From Pedobacter sp. KBS0701 (GTDB taxonomy: Bacteria > Bacteroidota > Bacteroidia > Sphingobacteriales > Sphingobacteriaceae): a DNA stretch of 64,000 nt. Position numbers and translations under genes: made by a program. The DNA lies in assembly GCF_005938645.2 (NCBI RefSeq), contig NZ_CP042171.1, positions 4,774,001-4,838,000 on the forward strand, written 5' to 3'. Under the pieces are notes generated by a model that was given only the letters and a program-made list of their open reading frames with translations, did not search any database and was not told the origin of the DNA. The stretch's first letter is position 1. Each line of letters starts with the position of its first letter. Shown piece by piece: positions 36,182-45,700 of the stretch.

Positions 36182-38992
36182 TTACATCCTTGGACGGCCA
36201 CCGCCGCCACCGCCACCGCGTTGGCCTGGCATCTGCATATCGCCACTCATGTTTCTGCCACCTATACGCGTTAACGAGTAGGTGAATGAGAACATATAAT
36301 AACGTCTTAACACATTTGTGGTTAAATCAACAATTGAAGTCCCGGTAGCAGTTCTGCTTACACCGGTATTCTGGTTAAGCGCATCATTTATAGAAAATTT
36401 AAATGTTCCTCTGTTTTTAAAAAACTGACGGCTGATGTAAGGATTAAGAATAGTGTATTCCTGATTAAACAGATCACCACCACCAAAGTTCCTGAAATAA
36501 TCGATATCGATTGCTAACCTGATATTGGCTGGCAATACATAACTGACATCAAAACTTGGATTAATGGTATAATACTGCGTATTGGATGATGGCCTTGCAG
36601 AAAATGTAGAGTTGGTATAGCTTCCGGTTATACCCCCAGTTAAATCGAATTTATCAACGTTGGTTACCAATTTATACCCGTTTGAAATGGTATAACTATT
36701 GGTTATATTTTTTACCAGATCGGTAATCCCCTGTCCTGTAATAAAATTCACGTTTCTACTGTACGCTCCGTTTCCAGAAATATTCAACGTTAGCTTACGT
36801 TCTGCCATCAATGGTAAAGACCAAGTGGCATTGGCATTACCAGCATAAACGCCATCCACATTAATATAACTTACCTGTTGAACACCTCCTGACAAAGGCA
36901 CAACCGTATTTCCAATGGCATTAAAGGTTTGGGTAAGATTTAAGCCCGCAAAGAAAAACCGGCCATTTTCGATATTAAAGTTGTTAAAGTTGATCCTCAA
37001 CTGGTTGTTGAACGATGGTTTTAATGCCGGATTACCTATATAAATGGTCTGAGAGTTTGTATTATCCAGAATCGGCTGGATCTGATCGATAGTTGGTTGT
37101 GAGGTAGAGCCCCTATAATTAATGAACAAACGTTTACGGTTACTAAAATTATACCTGAACTGCGCCGATGGCGTAATATTGATAAAATTCTGTGTACGTT
37201 TTAAACCTGTGGTTAAATTATTATTTACCCTGTTGGTTTGTTGTGCGGCTAAGCCGATATTCCAGTTGTATTTTTTTTCAGTTGTAGTAAGGCTTAACCC
37301 AGCCGCATTTGTTAAGGTACGATTGTTATAGATATTCGAAAATGCATTATCTACAAGGTCGAATTGAAGGGTTAACGGATTGTAATTAAACACATCTCTT
37401 TGCGAATCGCTATTTGAGTAACCATTCTGATAGTTAACCTCTACGCTTAGGGTTTTATTTATCGGTTCAGTATAAACAAGCCTCGTGGTATTATTTATGG
37501 AATGGCTATTGGTATTATTGAATTGATTGGTAATGGTGTCTCTCGTTGCTGTCCCTTCCGTAATTTTATCATTTCTATAGTTAAGGTTTGTACCGTCATT
37601 ATCATTTATACTAGTATTTACATTTAAGGAAAGTGTGCGACCTCTCCGTTTAAAACTTTTACGGATTAATAAATTATTACTCATGGTAGGCGTAGCAGAA
37701 GTTGTGGTATTGCGCTGTGTACCATCGGTCGAGCCATCATCAAGCGTTCTCGTATATTTATTCAAATTGTTTCCGTCTGTTTCGGTATAAGCCACGTTGG
37801 GCTGAATTTTAATAGATAAAGATGGATTTATCTTGGTATCAACCATGAAATTGAAGCGATGGTTAATCCTATCGGAAGTATTATTTATATCTTCAGCAAT
37901 GTTGTTCGTACCTCCTGCCAGGTTTTGGGTGTTGGAGTTCTGGATATTTTCAGAAATTGCTTTATTAAAGAAATAACTGGCCTGAAACTGAGTACCGTCT
38001 TTATAGGTGTCGGCAAAGTTTAAGCCTGCTGCATTGGTAGTGGTGATCCCACCATTTCCGCCGCCGGAACCTGCTCCACCCCCACCACCAAATCCACCAC
38101 GGCCGCCTCCACCTCCAAATCCATTACCTACACCTCCGCCCTGGCCAAAGTTCTGCTTGTTCACATTGTTAAACTGACCAATAAAGCTGATCTGCCTGTC
38201 ATCATCAAATTTGTTTACGTTCAAGCTGGCATCATAACGATCGTTAGAACCATAACCTACAGTGCTGTTACCAAAATAACCATGTTTCATGCCATTTTTG
38301 GTGGTAATGTTTAAGATTTTGTTCCTTGTTCCATCATCAATGCCGGTAAACTGTGCCTGTTCAGAAAGTTCGTCAATTACCTGGATCTTATCAACCATAT
38401 CGGCCGGAAGATTTTTAGTCGCCAATAATGGATCATTGCCAAAAAATTCTTTACCATCAACCTTTACTTTGGTAATGGTTTCGCCCTGCGCTTTAACACT
38501 GCCATCTTTTGCTACCTCAACCCCAGGCACCTTTTTCAGGAGATCTTCTACCACGGCATTTTCGCGCACTTTAATCGATTTGGCATCAAATTCTAAAGTA
38601 TCTTTCTTCACCACAATTGGGATGGTAGCGGTTACATTAACTGTTTTTAAATCAACGCCATCATCACTCATGGCAATTTCACCGGCATTTACGGCTGCTT
38701 TAGCCACTTCTATATCTTTCGTTGTTGTTTTTAAACCTAAAAAGGCGGAATAAATCCTGTACTTACCCGGAGCTATGGCTTTAAAGTTAAAGCTTCCATC
38801 AGGATCGGTTTGACCGGATGCCACAACACTCGAATCTTTTAAACTCTTAATTGCGATTGTAGCAAAATCAACTGGCTTTTTATCTTTCGCGTTAATTACT
38901 TTTCCGCTTATCGAACCAGTATTTTGAGCCTGGGCGATGTAACCACAAAATAGAAGAACAATGAATATTGCCCGCTGAACGTTTCTTTTCAT
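36182..38992 (-). CDS. Outer-membrane beta-barrel protein with carboxypeptidase-like domain (paralogue 2)
   Basis: A 936-residue paralogue of the 33182-35953 product with the same order: signal peptide (IVLLFCGYIAQAQ), sandwich domain (GSISGKVINAKDKKPVDFAT), plug-like part (VVEDLLKKVPGVEVAKDGSV; KVKVDGKEFFGNDPLLATKN) and barrel. Gly-rich tract near residues 270-312 and Gly tail (MPGQRGGGGGGGRPRM). The two genes are transcribed separately: this one has its own terminator and a 228-base gap to the next. Tandem duplication is inferred from the similarity. Confidence 0.85.
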   Translation of the reverse strand: MKRNVQRAIFIVLLFCGYIAQAQNTGSISGKVINAKDKKPVDFATIAIKSLKDSSVVASGQTDPDGSFNFKAIAPGKYRIYSAFLGLKTTTKDIEVAKAAVNAGEIAMSDDGVDLKTVNVTATIPIVVKKDTLEFDAKSIKVRENAVVEDLLKKVPGVEVAKDGSVKAQGETITKVKVDGKEFFGNDPLLATKNLPADMVDKIQVIDELSEQAQFTGIDDGTRNKILNITTKNGMKHGYFGNSTVGYGSNDRYDASLNVNKFDDDRQISFIGQFNNVNKQNFGQGGGVGNGFGGGGGRGGFGGGGGAGSGGGNGGITTTNAAGLNFADTYKDGTQFQASYFFNKAISENIQNSNTQNLAGGTNNIAEDINNTSDRINHRFNFMVDTKINPSLSIKIQPNVAYTETDGNNLNKYTRTLDDGSTDGTQRNTTTSATPTMSNNLLIRKSFKRRGRTLSLNVNTSINDNDGTNLNYRNDKITEGTATRDTITNQFNNTNSHSINNTTRLVYTEPINKTLSVEVNYQNGYSNSDSQRDVFNYNPLTLQFDLVDNAFSNIYNNRTLTNAAGLSLTTTEKKYNWNIGLAAQQTNRVNNNLTTGLKRTQNFINITPSAQFRYNFSNRKRLFINYRGSTSQPTIDQIQPILDNTNSQTIYIGNPALKPSFNNQLRINFNNFNIENGRFFFAGLNLTQTFNAIGNTVVPLSGGVQQVSYINVDGVYAGNANATWSLPLMAERKLTLNISGNGAYSRNVNFITGQGITDLVKNITNSYTISNGYKLVTNVDKFDLTGGITGSYTNSTFSARPSSNTQYYTINPSFDVSYVLPANIRLAIDIDYFRNFGGGDLFNQEYTILNPYISRQFFKNRGTFKFSINDALNQNTGVSRTATGTSIVDLTTNVLRRYYMFSFTYSLTRIGGRNMSGDMQMPGQRGGGGGGGRPRM

Positions 38993-39199
38993 TAAAAAAA
39001 TTAGATATTATAATATAAAACTAAGCTATCAGACTGTAGAAAAGCAGAAAGGTTTGTTAAGGTGTGTTAAAAGCTTGGTAACATTTTAAATACAGCCTGA
39101 GGAAGGTAGTCAGATCAAACAGGAAGATGATCAGTAAGAGGATTATTTTTGCTGAGAAGGATAGCTTTTGTAATATACTTTTGGGCAATTACAGTTCTT

Positions 39200-39235
39200 T
39201 TTAAAAATACTGCAGCCGCTTAAATATAGGGCTGC
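39200..39235 (-). terminator. Weak terminator after vanZ-like gene
   Basis: GCAGCC (39212-39217) pairs with GGCTGC (39230-39235); on the minus strand a TATTTTTAAAAAG stretch follows. The T run is imperfect. Confidence 0.4.
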
Positions 39236-39251
39236 GATTAAACAGATGATG

Positions 39252-39671
39252 CTAACCTTTCTTCTCATTGAAATTCAATTTATGGAGCAATACATAACTA
39301 AAAACTGCCATTGATGCGCCTAACATATCACAGCCAAAATCCCACCATTCTGCAGAACGATAGGTAAAAACTTTCCATTGTAATAGTTCAATTCCGCCAC
39401 CGATAATAGCACAGACAAGTAAAACCTTAAAAATGGTTAAGGTTCTGAAAGCATAGGTATGCTGGTATTTTATTTTACCATAGAAAAGTAATACAGATAA
39501 AACAAAGAAAAATCCCAGATGGGTCATTTTATCAAAGCCTTCGAAGAAAAAGCCGCTTTTTCCAACAGAATCGGAAATGTGCATATTACAAAACACCAAA
39601 ACAACAACTGTCCAAAGAATGGCCCATTTTTGCTGTTTTAGTGTTTTGTACAAAATATTAGAATTAGGCAC
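39252..39671 (-). CDS. VanZ-like membrane protein
   Basis: A 139-residue VanZ-family protein with about four membrane helices. Signatures are FEGFDKMTHLGFFFVLSVLL near 43-62 and the acidic GGGIELLQWKVFTYRSAEWW with DFGCDMLGASM near 92-122. VanZ proteins are linked to teicoplanin resistance elsewhere, but the general role is unclear. Its ATG overlaps the last 8 bases of gcvH, implying translational coupling. Confidence 0.82.
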   Translation of the reverse strand: MPNSNILYKTLKQQKWAILWTVVVLVFCNMHISDSVGKSGFFFEGFDKMTHLGFFFVLSVLLFYGKIKYQHTYAFRTLTIFKVLLVCAIIGGGIELLQWKVFTYRSAEWWDFGCDMLGASMAVFSYVLLHKLNFNEKKG

Positions 39672-40044
39672 CTACAAGTTCCTGATAAGCTTCTGCTGTT
39701 AATAAACCCTCTACTTCAGCTAAATCAGCTAAAGATACTTTTACCATCCATCCCTGTCCGTATGGATCAGAGTTAACCAATTCCGGGTTGTCGTTTAATT
39801 CAGCATTAAGTTCCAATACTGTCCCTGTAACTGGCATATATAAATCAGATACCGTTTTAACAGCTTCTACCGTACCAAAAACTTCTTCTTTAGCTACCTC
39901 GCTACCTACAGTGTTAATATCAACATAAACGATATCGCCCAATTCGCGTTGTGCAAAATCAGTTACGCCGATATAAGCTTCATTACCTTCAACTCTAACC
40001 CACTCGTGGTCTTTAGTGTACTTTAATTCTGATGGAAAATTCAT
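39664..40044 (-). CDS. gcvH: Glycine cleavage system H protein
   Basis: A 126-residue lipoyl carrier that shuttles the aminomethyl group between the P and T proteins. The lipoylation site is K63 in GTVEAVKTVSDLYMPVTG. LKYTKDHEWVRVEG opens and NDPYGQGWMVKVSL-like (NSDPYGQGWMVKVSLADL) closes. The gene precedes vanZ with an 8-base overlap. No gcvP or gcvT is present in the window. Confidence 0.95.
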   Translation of the reverse strand: MNFPSELKYTKDHEWVRVEGNEAYIGVTDFAQRELGDIVYVDINTVGSEVAKEEVFGTVEAVKTVSDLYMPVTGTVLELNAELNDNPELVNSDPYGQGWMVKVSLADLAEVEGLLTAEAYQELVGA

Positions 40045-40628
40045 TATTTATATATTTTTGAAAATAAGTTATTTAAGTTCGTTGCTCTATCAGGCTTGCA
40101 CGCATAGTTGCAAACATTTAATTATTCATTTCGTTTGCCCTTCAAAAATACAATTAAGTTTTACATATCGCAATGCCAGGCGAATTAACTTAAAAATATT
40201 AATGGTGTCAGTACTGTGCGCATGTATAGTGACGTATGTTAATTGCACTAGCAGCGATTGCGTTAAGGTGAGATATAAAGCTGTTAAAGAATTCCTGATA
40301 AGCAAAAGGCATGAATTTTATGCCTATGTTAGCTGAAGCAGTGAATTACATGAAGGAATTCGACAAAGGCTAATATGCCGGATTGTCTATGCTTCGGTCA
40401 ACTTTAAGATACCTATTCCACTCAATACACCAATGATTGATTTTTTCCTGGCAAAGAACCCATGATATTCGCTAGAAAAGTTATGGTGAGATCAGACAGT
40501 ACTTGAATCTTCGTGTAACTGCCTCAAAAAACTCAATTCTATTCCACTAATAATATGATGTTCTAAAAACCTTCAGTACTTTAAAGACAGTGCCTATATC
40601 AAAATCTTTATGCCGTAACATAACGTTT

Positions 40629-40712
40629 TCATTCCATCGTAATTATCCACACCAGTAATGAGATAATAAGTAATAGTGTAAATATTGATCCGATTATATT
40701 AAAGTTGCTCAT
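40629..40712 (-). CDS. Tiny predicted single-helix membrane peptide (27 aa)
   Basis: ATG at 40712 to TGA at 40629-40631 gives MSNFNIIGSIFTLLLIISLL plus VWIITME. The whole peptide is one hydrophobic helix with a short polar start. There is no clear promoter, and short hydrophobic frames arise by chance in AT-rich DNA. It is one of four such candidates in the gene-poor stretch between gcvH and sprA. Confidence 0.3.
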   Translation of the reverse strand: MSNFNIIGSIFTLLLIISLLVWIITME

Positions 40713-41120
40713 AATATTTGGTTAGTTAGTAGATAACAAATTGATACATACGAAATGTTTTATAAAATGGTTGTTCGCTTTGTTCATTTTTTCAGTCAAT
40801 CCGATTATTAGAATTTAATATTGTAGAATCCGAAGCAAAATCAGAACTTGATACAAGAAATTCTATCATCCAGAAGAAGTAACAAGAAGATCAGGAGAAA
40901 AATGATAAAACAATTGCAGATCGACATCAATCTACCAGCATTTAACTTAATTATGGCATCGTATTTCCCGGTGGTGTACTCAGGAAGATAGACCTGGTGA
41001 CTTTTAAATGTTATCGCTTTTTGCTATGAACCTGTTTAAATTTTTACAGCAAATATTACATAGCATTTTGCTTTCACGCTGAGCACAATGGATTGCTTTT
41101 ATTAATGCATTAAAATGGTC

Positions 41121-41142
41121 TTCGACTACGTTCAGACTGACA
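41121..41142 (+). repeat. Interspersed 22-base word, copy 3
   Basis: TTCGACTACGTTCAGACTGA plus CA; 20-21 of 22 positions match the copies at 30489-30510, 30710-30731 and, inverted, 63224-63245. It lies in non-coding DNA. Other parts of 40045-42706 hold only the tiny genes listed and decayed-looking frames (for example 40820-40960), no large gene. Confidence 0.55.
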
Positions 41143-41293
41143 TACGAATTAATTTTTAAACAGCCTTATCGTATTTTCCGCTTACTATGCGATTACCACA
41201 CTGATTTTCGGTCAGGAGTTTTGGATTCGCTCTGGTGTCTGACTTTTCGGAGCAATATACAACACGGATAAGCATCATAACTGTAGTAAATCA

Positions 41294-41434
41294 CTAGTTC
41301 TGATGTGCTATTGTTATCGACTTCTTTCTATCTTGAGTGCGTTTTTTCTGGTAATGAAAATCAAATATCATTAGCATTAGTGCTATAATTAACAAAGCAA
41401 TCAATACCCAGTCCACTGTTGGACGGTCTCTCAT
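41294..41434 (-). CDS. Small membrane protein, 46 aa (paralogue A)
   Basis: A 46-residue protein with one membrane helix, VDWVLIALLIIALMLMIFDF, followed by a basic tail (HYQKKRTQDRKKSI). It is a paralogue of the product at 41613-41753, with the same length and the same D-W-x-L-I-x-L-L-I core ending in D. A promoter is visible: TTG, 20-base spacer, TATGTTTG at 41463-41456 on the minus strand. The frame can be extended upstream to 41635, but those residues are not protein-like. Confidence 0.5.
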   Translation of the reverse strand: MRDRPTVDWVLIALLIIALMLMIFDFHYQKKRTQDRKKSITIAHQN

Positions 41435-41612
41435 AAGAAATAATTGGTTAGACTGCAAACATAGTAAAAAACTTAAAGCAACACAATACTGCAGAAAGTA
41501 CGGTTTATTATTAACCGACAGGCATATATGCAAACGCATTTGCCGGGGGGATAGAATTGGCCGGCAACATTTTAAATTAAATCCAGTCCTATTTGTGAAA
41601 TCTCTTCTAAAA

Positions 41613-41753
41613 TTACCTGCTGTACGAAACTCCAAAGGAGTTATTAATTTTTTGGACTCGTCTGTTCTGACTGGCCATATCTATTAAAATCATAATTATA
41701 GCACAAATTAATAACGAAATTAACATCCAGTCTGTTGTGAATTGCTTTTTCAT
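41613..41753 (-). CDS. Small membrane protein, 46 aa (paralogue B)
   Basis: A 46-residue protein: MKKQFTTDWMLISLLICAII then MILIDMASQNRRVQ, a single membrane helix with a basic end. Paralogous to the 41294-41434 product. A -7 box TAAATTTG lies at 41782-41775 on the minus strand, 21 bases before the ATG at 41753. The function is unknown; such peptides may tune membrane proteins. Confidence 0.5.
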   Translation of the reverse strand: MKKQFTTDWMLISLLICAIIMILIDMASQNRRVQKINNSFGVSYSR

Positions 41754-42160
41754 AATCTGAGTATTAAATACATGCAAATTTAGAGAAAAATGAACTGCAG
41801 TTAAACCAAAGAACCGCACAATGGAAAAAATTAATAAATATCAAATCGAACAAATAAGTCAAAACTTCTCTTTCAAAGAAAATCTCCGATTGCTTAACAA
41901 AAAAATAACCGGAACTTAAACCAGGAAAAAACTGATTTCCAATTAACGGTTAGATTCCTGCATTCTTGCCTGTTTATACATACACACATAATTACGCTAC
42001 AATAATCATAAAAATATCTGTTAACCAATAAAACAGCACATTTCAAAATGTATACGACTCTATAAAAAAAATATTTTTTTTATAAAAATAAAATCCAATA
42101 TGTCAAAAATTACGTATATATGTAAATCTAACCATACAGATATCTAACCGAAAACCAAAT

Positions 42161-42310
42161 ATGAGTAAGCTAATTATTATTGCAATTATTTTTTTCACCT
42201 TATTTTGGACAGTCCTTCTGTTCGTACAACCTATTATTATTATTGCTTTTATCCTATTGACGAGCACTATATTCTGGTTGAATACAAGGCATGCAAAAAA
42301 CATAGAATAA
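42161..42310 (+). CDS. Small hydrophobic protein, 49 aa
   Basis: MSKLIIIAIIFFTLFWTVLL, then FVQPIIIIAFILLTSTIFW, ending NTRHAKNIE: probably two membrane helices separated by a Pro turn. ATG at 42161, TAA at 42308-42310. Unlike its neighbours it is on the plus strand. The DNA upstream is extremely AT-rich. Real translation is uncertain. Confidence 0.4.
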   Translation: MSKLIIIAIIFFTLFWTVLLFVQPIIIIAFILLTSTIFWLNTRHAKNIE

Positions 42311-42517
42311 AACCGGTCATGAGGCTGTTTCATAAATATAGATTATCATCTTGAGGGGTAATTTATTGTATAAAAATCAACATGAATGACAGCAATTTAT
42401 CTATGTGTAAAAATTCCCCGAGTTACCGTCCTTTCGAGCGGCGGAATACCTGTATCGATTTTACATCGGTAATGTAGTTGAGAACCAGAAGGCTCTGTAA
42501 AGCAAAATTTGTTTGAT

Positions 42518-42556
42518 AGATCTCTCCACTTCGCGTTGCTCCGGTCGAGATGACGA
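42518..42556. repeat. Degraded interspersed element before the sprA 3' end
   Basis: GATCTCTCCACTTCGCGTTG then CTCCGGTCGAGATGACGACC. Its style matches short GATCTCTCC..CGAGATGACG words common in intergenic DNA of these bacteria; a partial relative lies near 20880-20920. Confidence 0.4.
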
Positions 42557-42706
42557 CCTTTTTTTATAGTCTGTTAATGGTAGCGTAAAGCACGAACAAT
42601 CATTTCAGGACTATCCATAAAACAGGTATTTTTAAAAGAAAATTCACGTGCAACACCAGATCATTTATGCAGGTTGTACCACTTCTTAATACCAGGACTA
42701 TATCTT

Positions 42707-45700
42707 CTAATTTAATGTAAACCTTAAACTAAATCCGAAATTACTGAATGAGGTATTAAAAGTTTGTGAGGTATAAGGTTTGGTAATGTTCGAATCGTAA
42801 AACAATTTGATGTTAAATTTCTGATTCAAAACATAATCTACACTTGGCCGAAGCGTAATGTTTTTTGCACCTGAAGAAACTTCTGCTTCGGTAACATCGG
42901 CACGGTAAATCACCGTTTTATTATCACGGATAGCCACATCCAATTTAAAGTCCATATTGTTATCCATTTTCAGGCTTTTAAACCATCCAAAAGGGAAACG
43001 GAATTTATTGGTACGGTAGCCCAATCCCAAAACCATATTGTTTTCTGATAACTGTGCCAGCTGACTATTTGATAAACTTAAGCCCAATAACCTCGAACGG
43101 TTTAATTCAAAAGAAGCGGTCAGGTTATTTTTAAACCTCGTATCAACGCCAACCAAAGGAGAAAAATATTCTGAAATGGTTACCTGAGCAAACTGGTATT
43201 CCGGTAAAAAGTTATTATTTACATCTCTGCTGCTAACGGCACCGTTTGTTTCCTGGTAACGCAACAATGAGTTAAAACCATTAATATTATAGGCCGAACG
43301 ATAGCCATGACGGATATCGACAGACGAAAATTTATCGGCAATAAAAGGAATACGTGTTAAGCCGCTATAAGTTAGGCTCCAGTTTGGAAGCGGTATTTTA
43401 GGGAAAGCATTCATTTTTGTTTTACCTGCATCTTTACCCGTATAAGCCGCCATAAAAGCAGAGATAATTACATCCTGGCTCTCCTTACCGTAACCATCTG
43501 CATAGCCCGCATTAATGCCTCCGGAATTTGGGTTTTCAGCGCCCAGCCTTCTGGAAATAATAATCCTATTAGCCATAAACTGATTAAATAACCCTGAAAT
43601 AATGGTGGAGTTGCTTTCTTTAAATGCAGTACCCAAAGCGATGTACGATACGCTGTAATCGCCCGTAGTAATTGCACTCAGATTCTCAAAAGATGATACG
43701 CTGGCCACATACCTGAAATTAGTAGAAAAGTTTCTTGTTTGCGCTTTATTTGCCTTTAAGGTAATCCGTAGATCTTTAAAAGGCTCCAGTAAACCGGTGA
43801 ATTGAAAATCCTCTCTTAAGGTATTTACATACAATTGGTTCTGTAAAGTATCAGTTGTTAACCAACCATTATTCAAAGCCATTTCCCTAATATCCCGCTG
43901 ACTACCAAAAGCAAAACCTAAGCCTGGTGCCCCTGTTGCATTGTCGATACCGAAATACTTCGTGGTTGGCAAATAACCAGGGAGAAAAATACCTTTAGTT
44001 TGTACGAAACTGGCATTAACATTTTTTAAACTGGTTAAGATGTTGATGAAAAAATTCTTCGCTTTGCCACCGTCCTGATCATTACCAGCATTCCTGATAA
44101 AGCCAAACTTGTTGTACAATGTAATAAGGTTTAACGTTGGGTTCACCTGTACAGTTCTGCTGTTTTGTACGGTATTACCCAAATTAATATTTGGATCCAG
44201 TAAGGTAGAAAGCGGTTCGGTTTGCCAGTTAAAGTTGGTACCATAACGGGTTTTTACGGTAACCCAGTTTAGCCCTGGTATTTTATCAATTGGTAAATTA
44301 TAGGTAACGTTTAAATTGTGGTTATAATCGGTTGTACGTCCCAAGCGTTTTAAGTTTTGCCAGACAGTATCGCGTTTCATGCCGTCAATTCGTCCATCCG
44401 GCTCATCGATGATCGAATAATTTGTGGCATTAAAATCTAATTGTAACGAACGGGTAAGGTTCCATGCGATACCATAAATCCGGCTCATGGTAAAGTTTTT
44501 GTTAAAGGTGGTGCCATAGCCACTCTGGTAAAGCCCGATGGTATTATTCGGATCGTTATTCCGTAAGGTATTTTCTGAATACAAGCGGTCTACATCAATC
44601 CTGAAATTAATGGCACTTGGAAAAATACTGAAATTGAAATCCTTCAATAAAGCCAGCATGTTCGATTTTATAATCTTTTCAAACGGCGCTATTGTTTTCG
44701 CTTCTTTAGCATAACTGTATTGTAGCGATGCCCTATAGGTATTCTGAATACTGCTCTGGTTAATAAAGTCGCGATGGTTATATTGGGTATAAGCATAACT
44801 TGCTGCAAAGTTCTCAATATCCCAAAGGCGGGCAGGTTTACTGTTATTGGTCCTTTCTTTTCTTACGTTGGTAAAGTTTATCCCCCTTCTAACAGTATAA
44901 TCCTGTGCAAAATTTAAAATCGAATCTTTTTGTTCTTTTGTGGATTGCTCCAAAGCATTTTTGAGTTCGATATCTGGTGTCCTTGGATTGTACTGCGGAG
45001 TAGAAACCTGTTTAGAGTAACTCACAAACATCGGGATTTTCATCCCCGATTTTTGTGGCAGAAACTTACCTAACTCCATGGCAGAAGAAACATCAAGCAA
45101 TACATTATCTGCACGGTTCCGCTCGCTCACTTTCGAATCGATAGATCCAAAACCGATGGTTGATTTACTTCCGGAAATATTGACATCGGCAAAATCGGCT
45201 AATTTTAAATTCAATCTTCCCGTAGCTGCCCAACCACCTCTTTCATCGAATTCAGTTAATCTTAATTCGTTAAACCAAACCAGCGCATTTTTATCAAGAC
45301 CATCATCATTACGTTCATCATTGGTGGCACGGAGCGGATTTTTAACACCCACCATATATACCCTAACCTTACTCATATCAGGTTGCCCTTTAACGATGAT
45401 TGTTTTTGTTCCGTCGGTATAGGTAAATGGAACATTTGTAGGCCATGGCTGTCCGTTAGCTTGTTTGGCTACGTTACGGGCCAGCTTGGCATTCTGGAAA
45501 AGCATCAGATCAATATCCATTCTGTTGGCTTCTGGCCAAATAGCATCAGGATCGCTGGTACCCGGATTAGTCACCTTTAACGGGATTACATATTCATAAT
45601 AATTATCCTGGTTATCGGTTCCGATTCTTAAGAATGCGGCAACATCGTTATCATTTAAAATTTGGTTATTAACAGCCTCGGCATGAATAAACATTTCCAA

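Noticed and set aside
36182..38992. Classical TonB receptor with TonB box
   Set aside because: No clear TonB box was seen; described as an OMP_b-brl_3-type barrel with uncertain TonB use.
40016..40336. 106-residue plus-strand frame
   Set aside because: Overlaps the gcvH start on the other strand, has low-complexity hydrophobic sequence without a recognisable domain, and no promoter box.
41435..41635. Upstream extension of the 46-aa membrane protein
   Set aside because: The added residues are not protein-like and a promoter with -7 box at 41456-41463 lies inside them.
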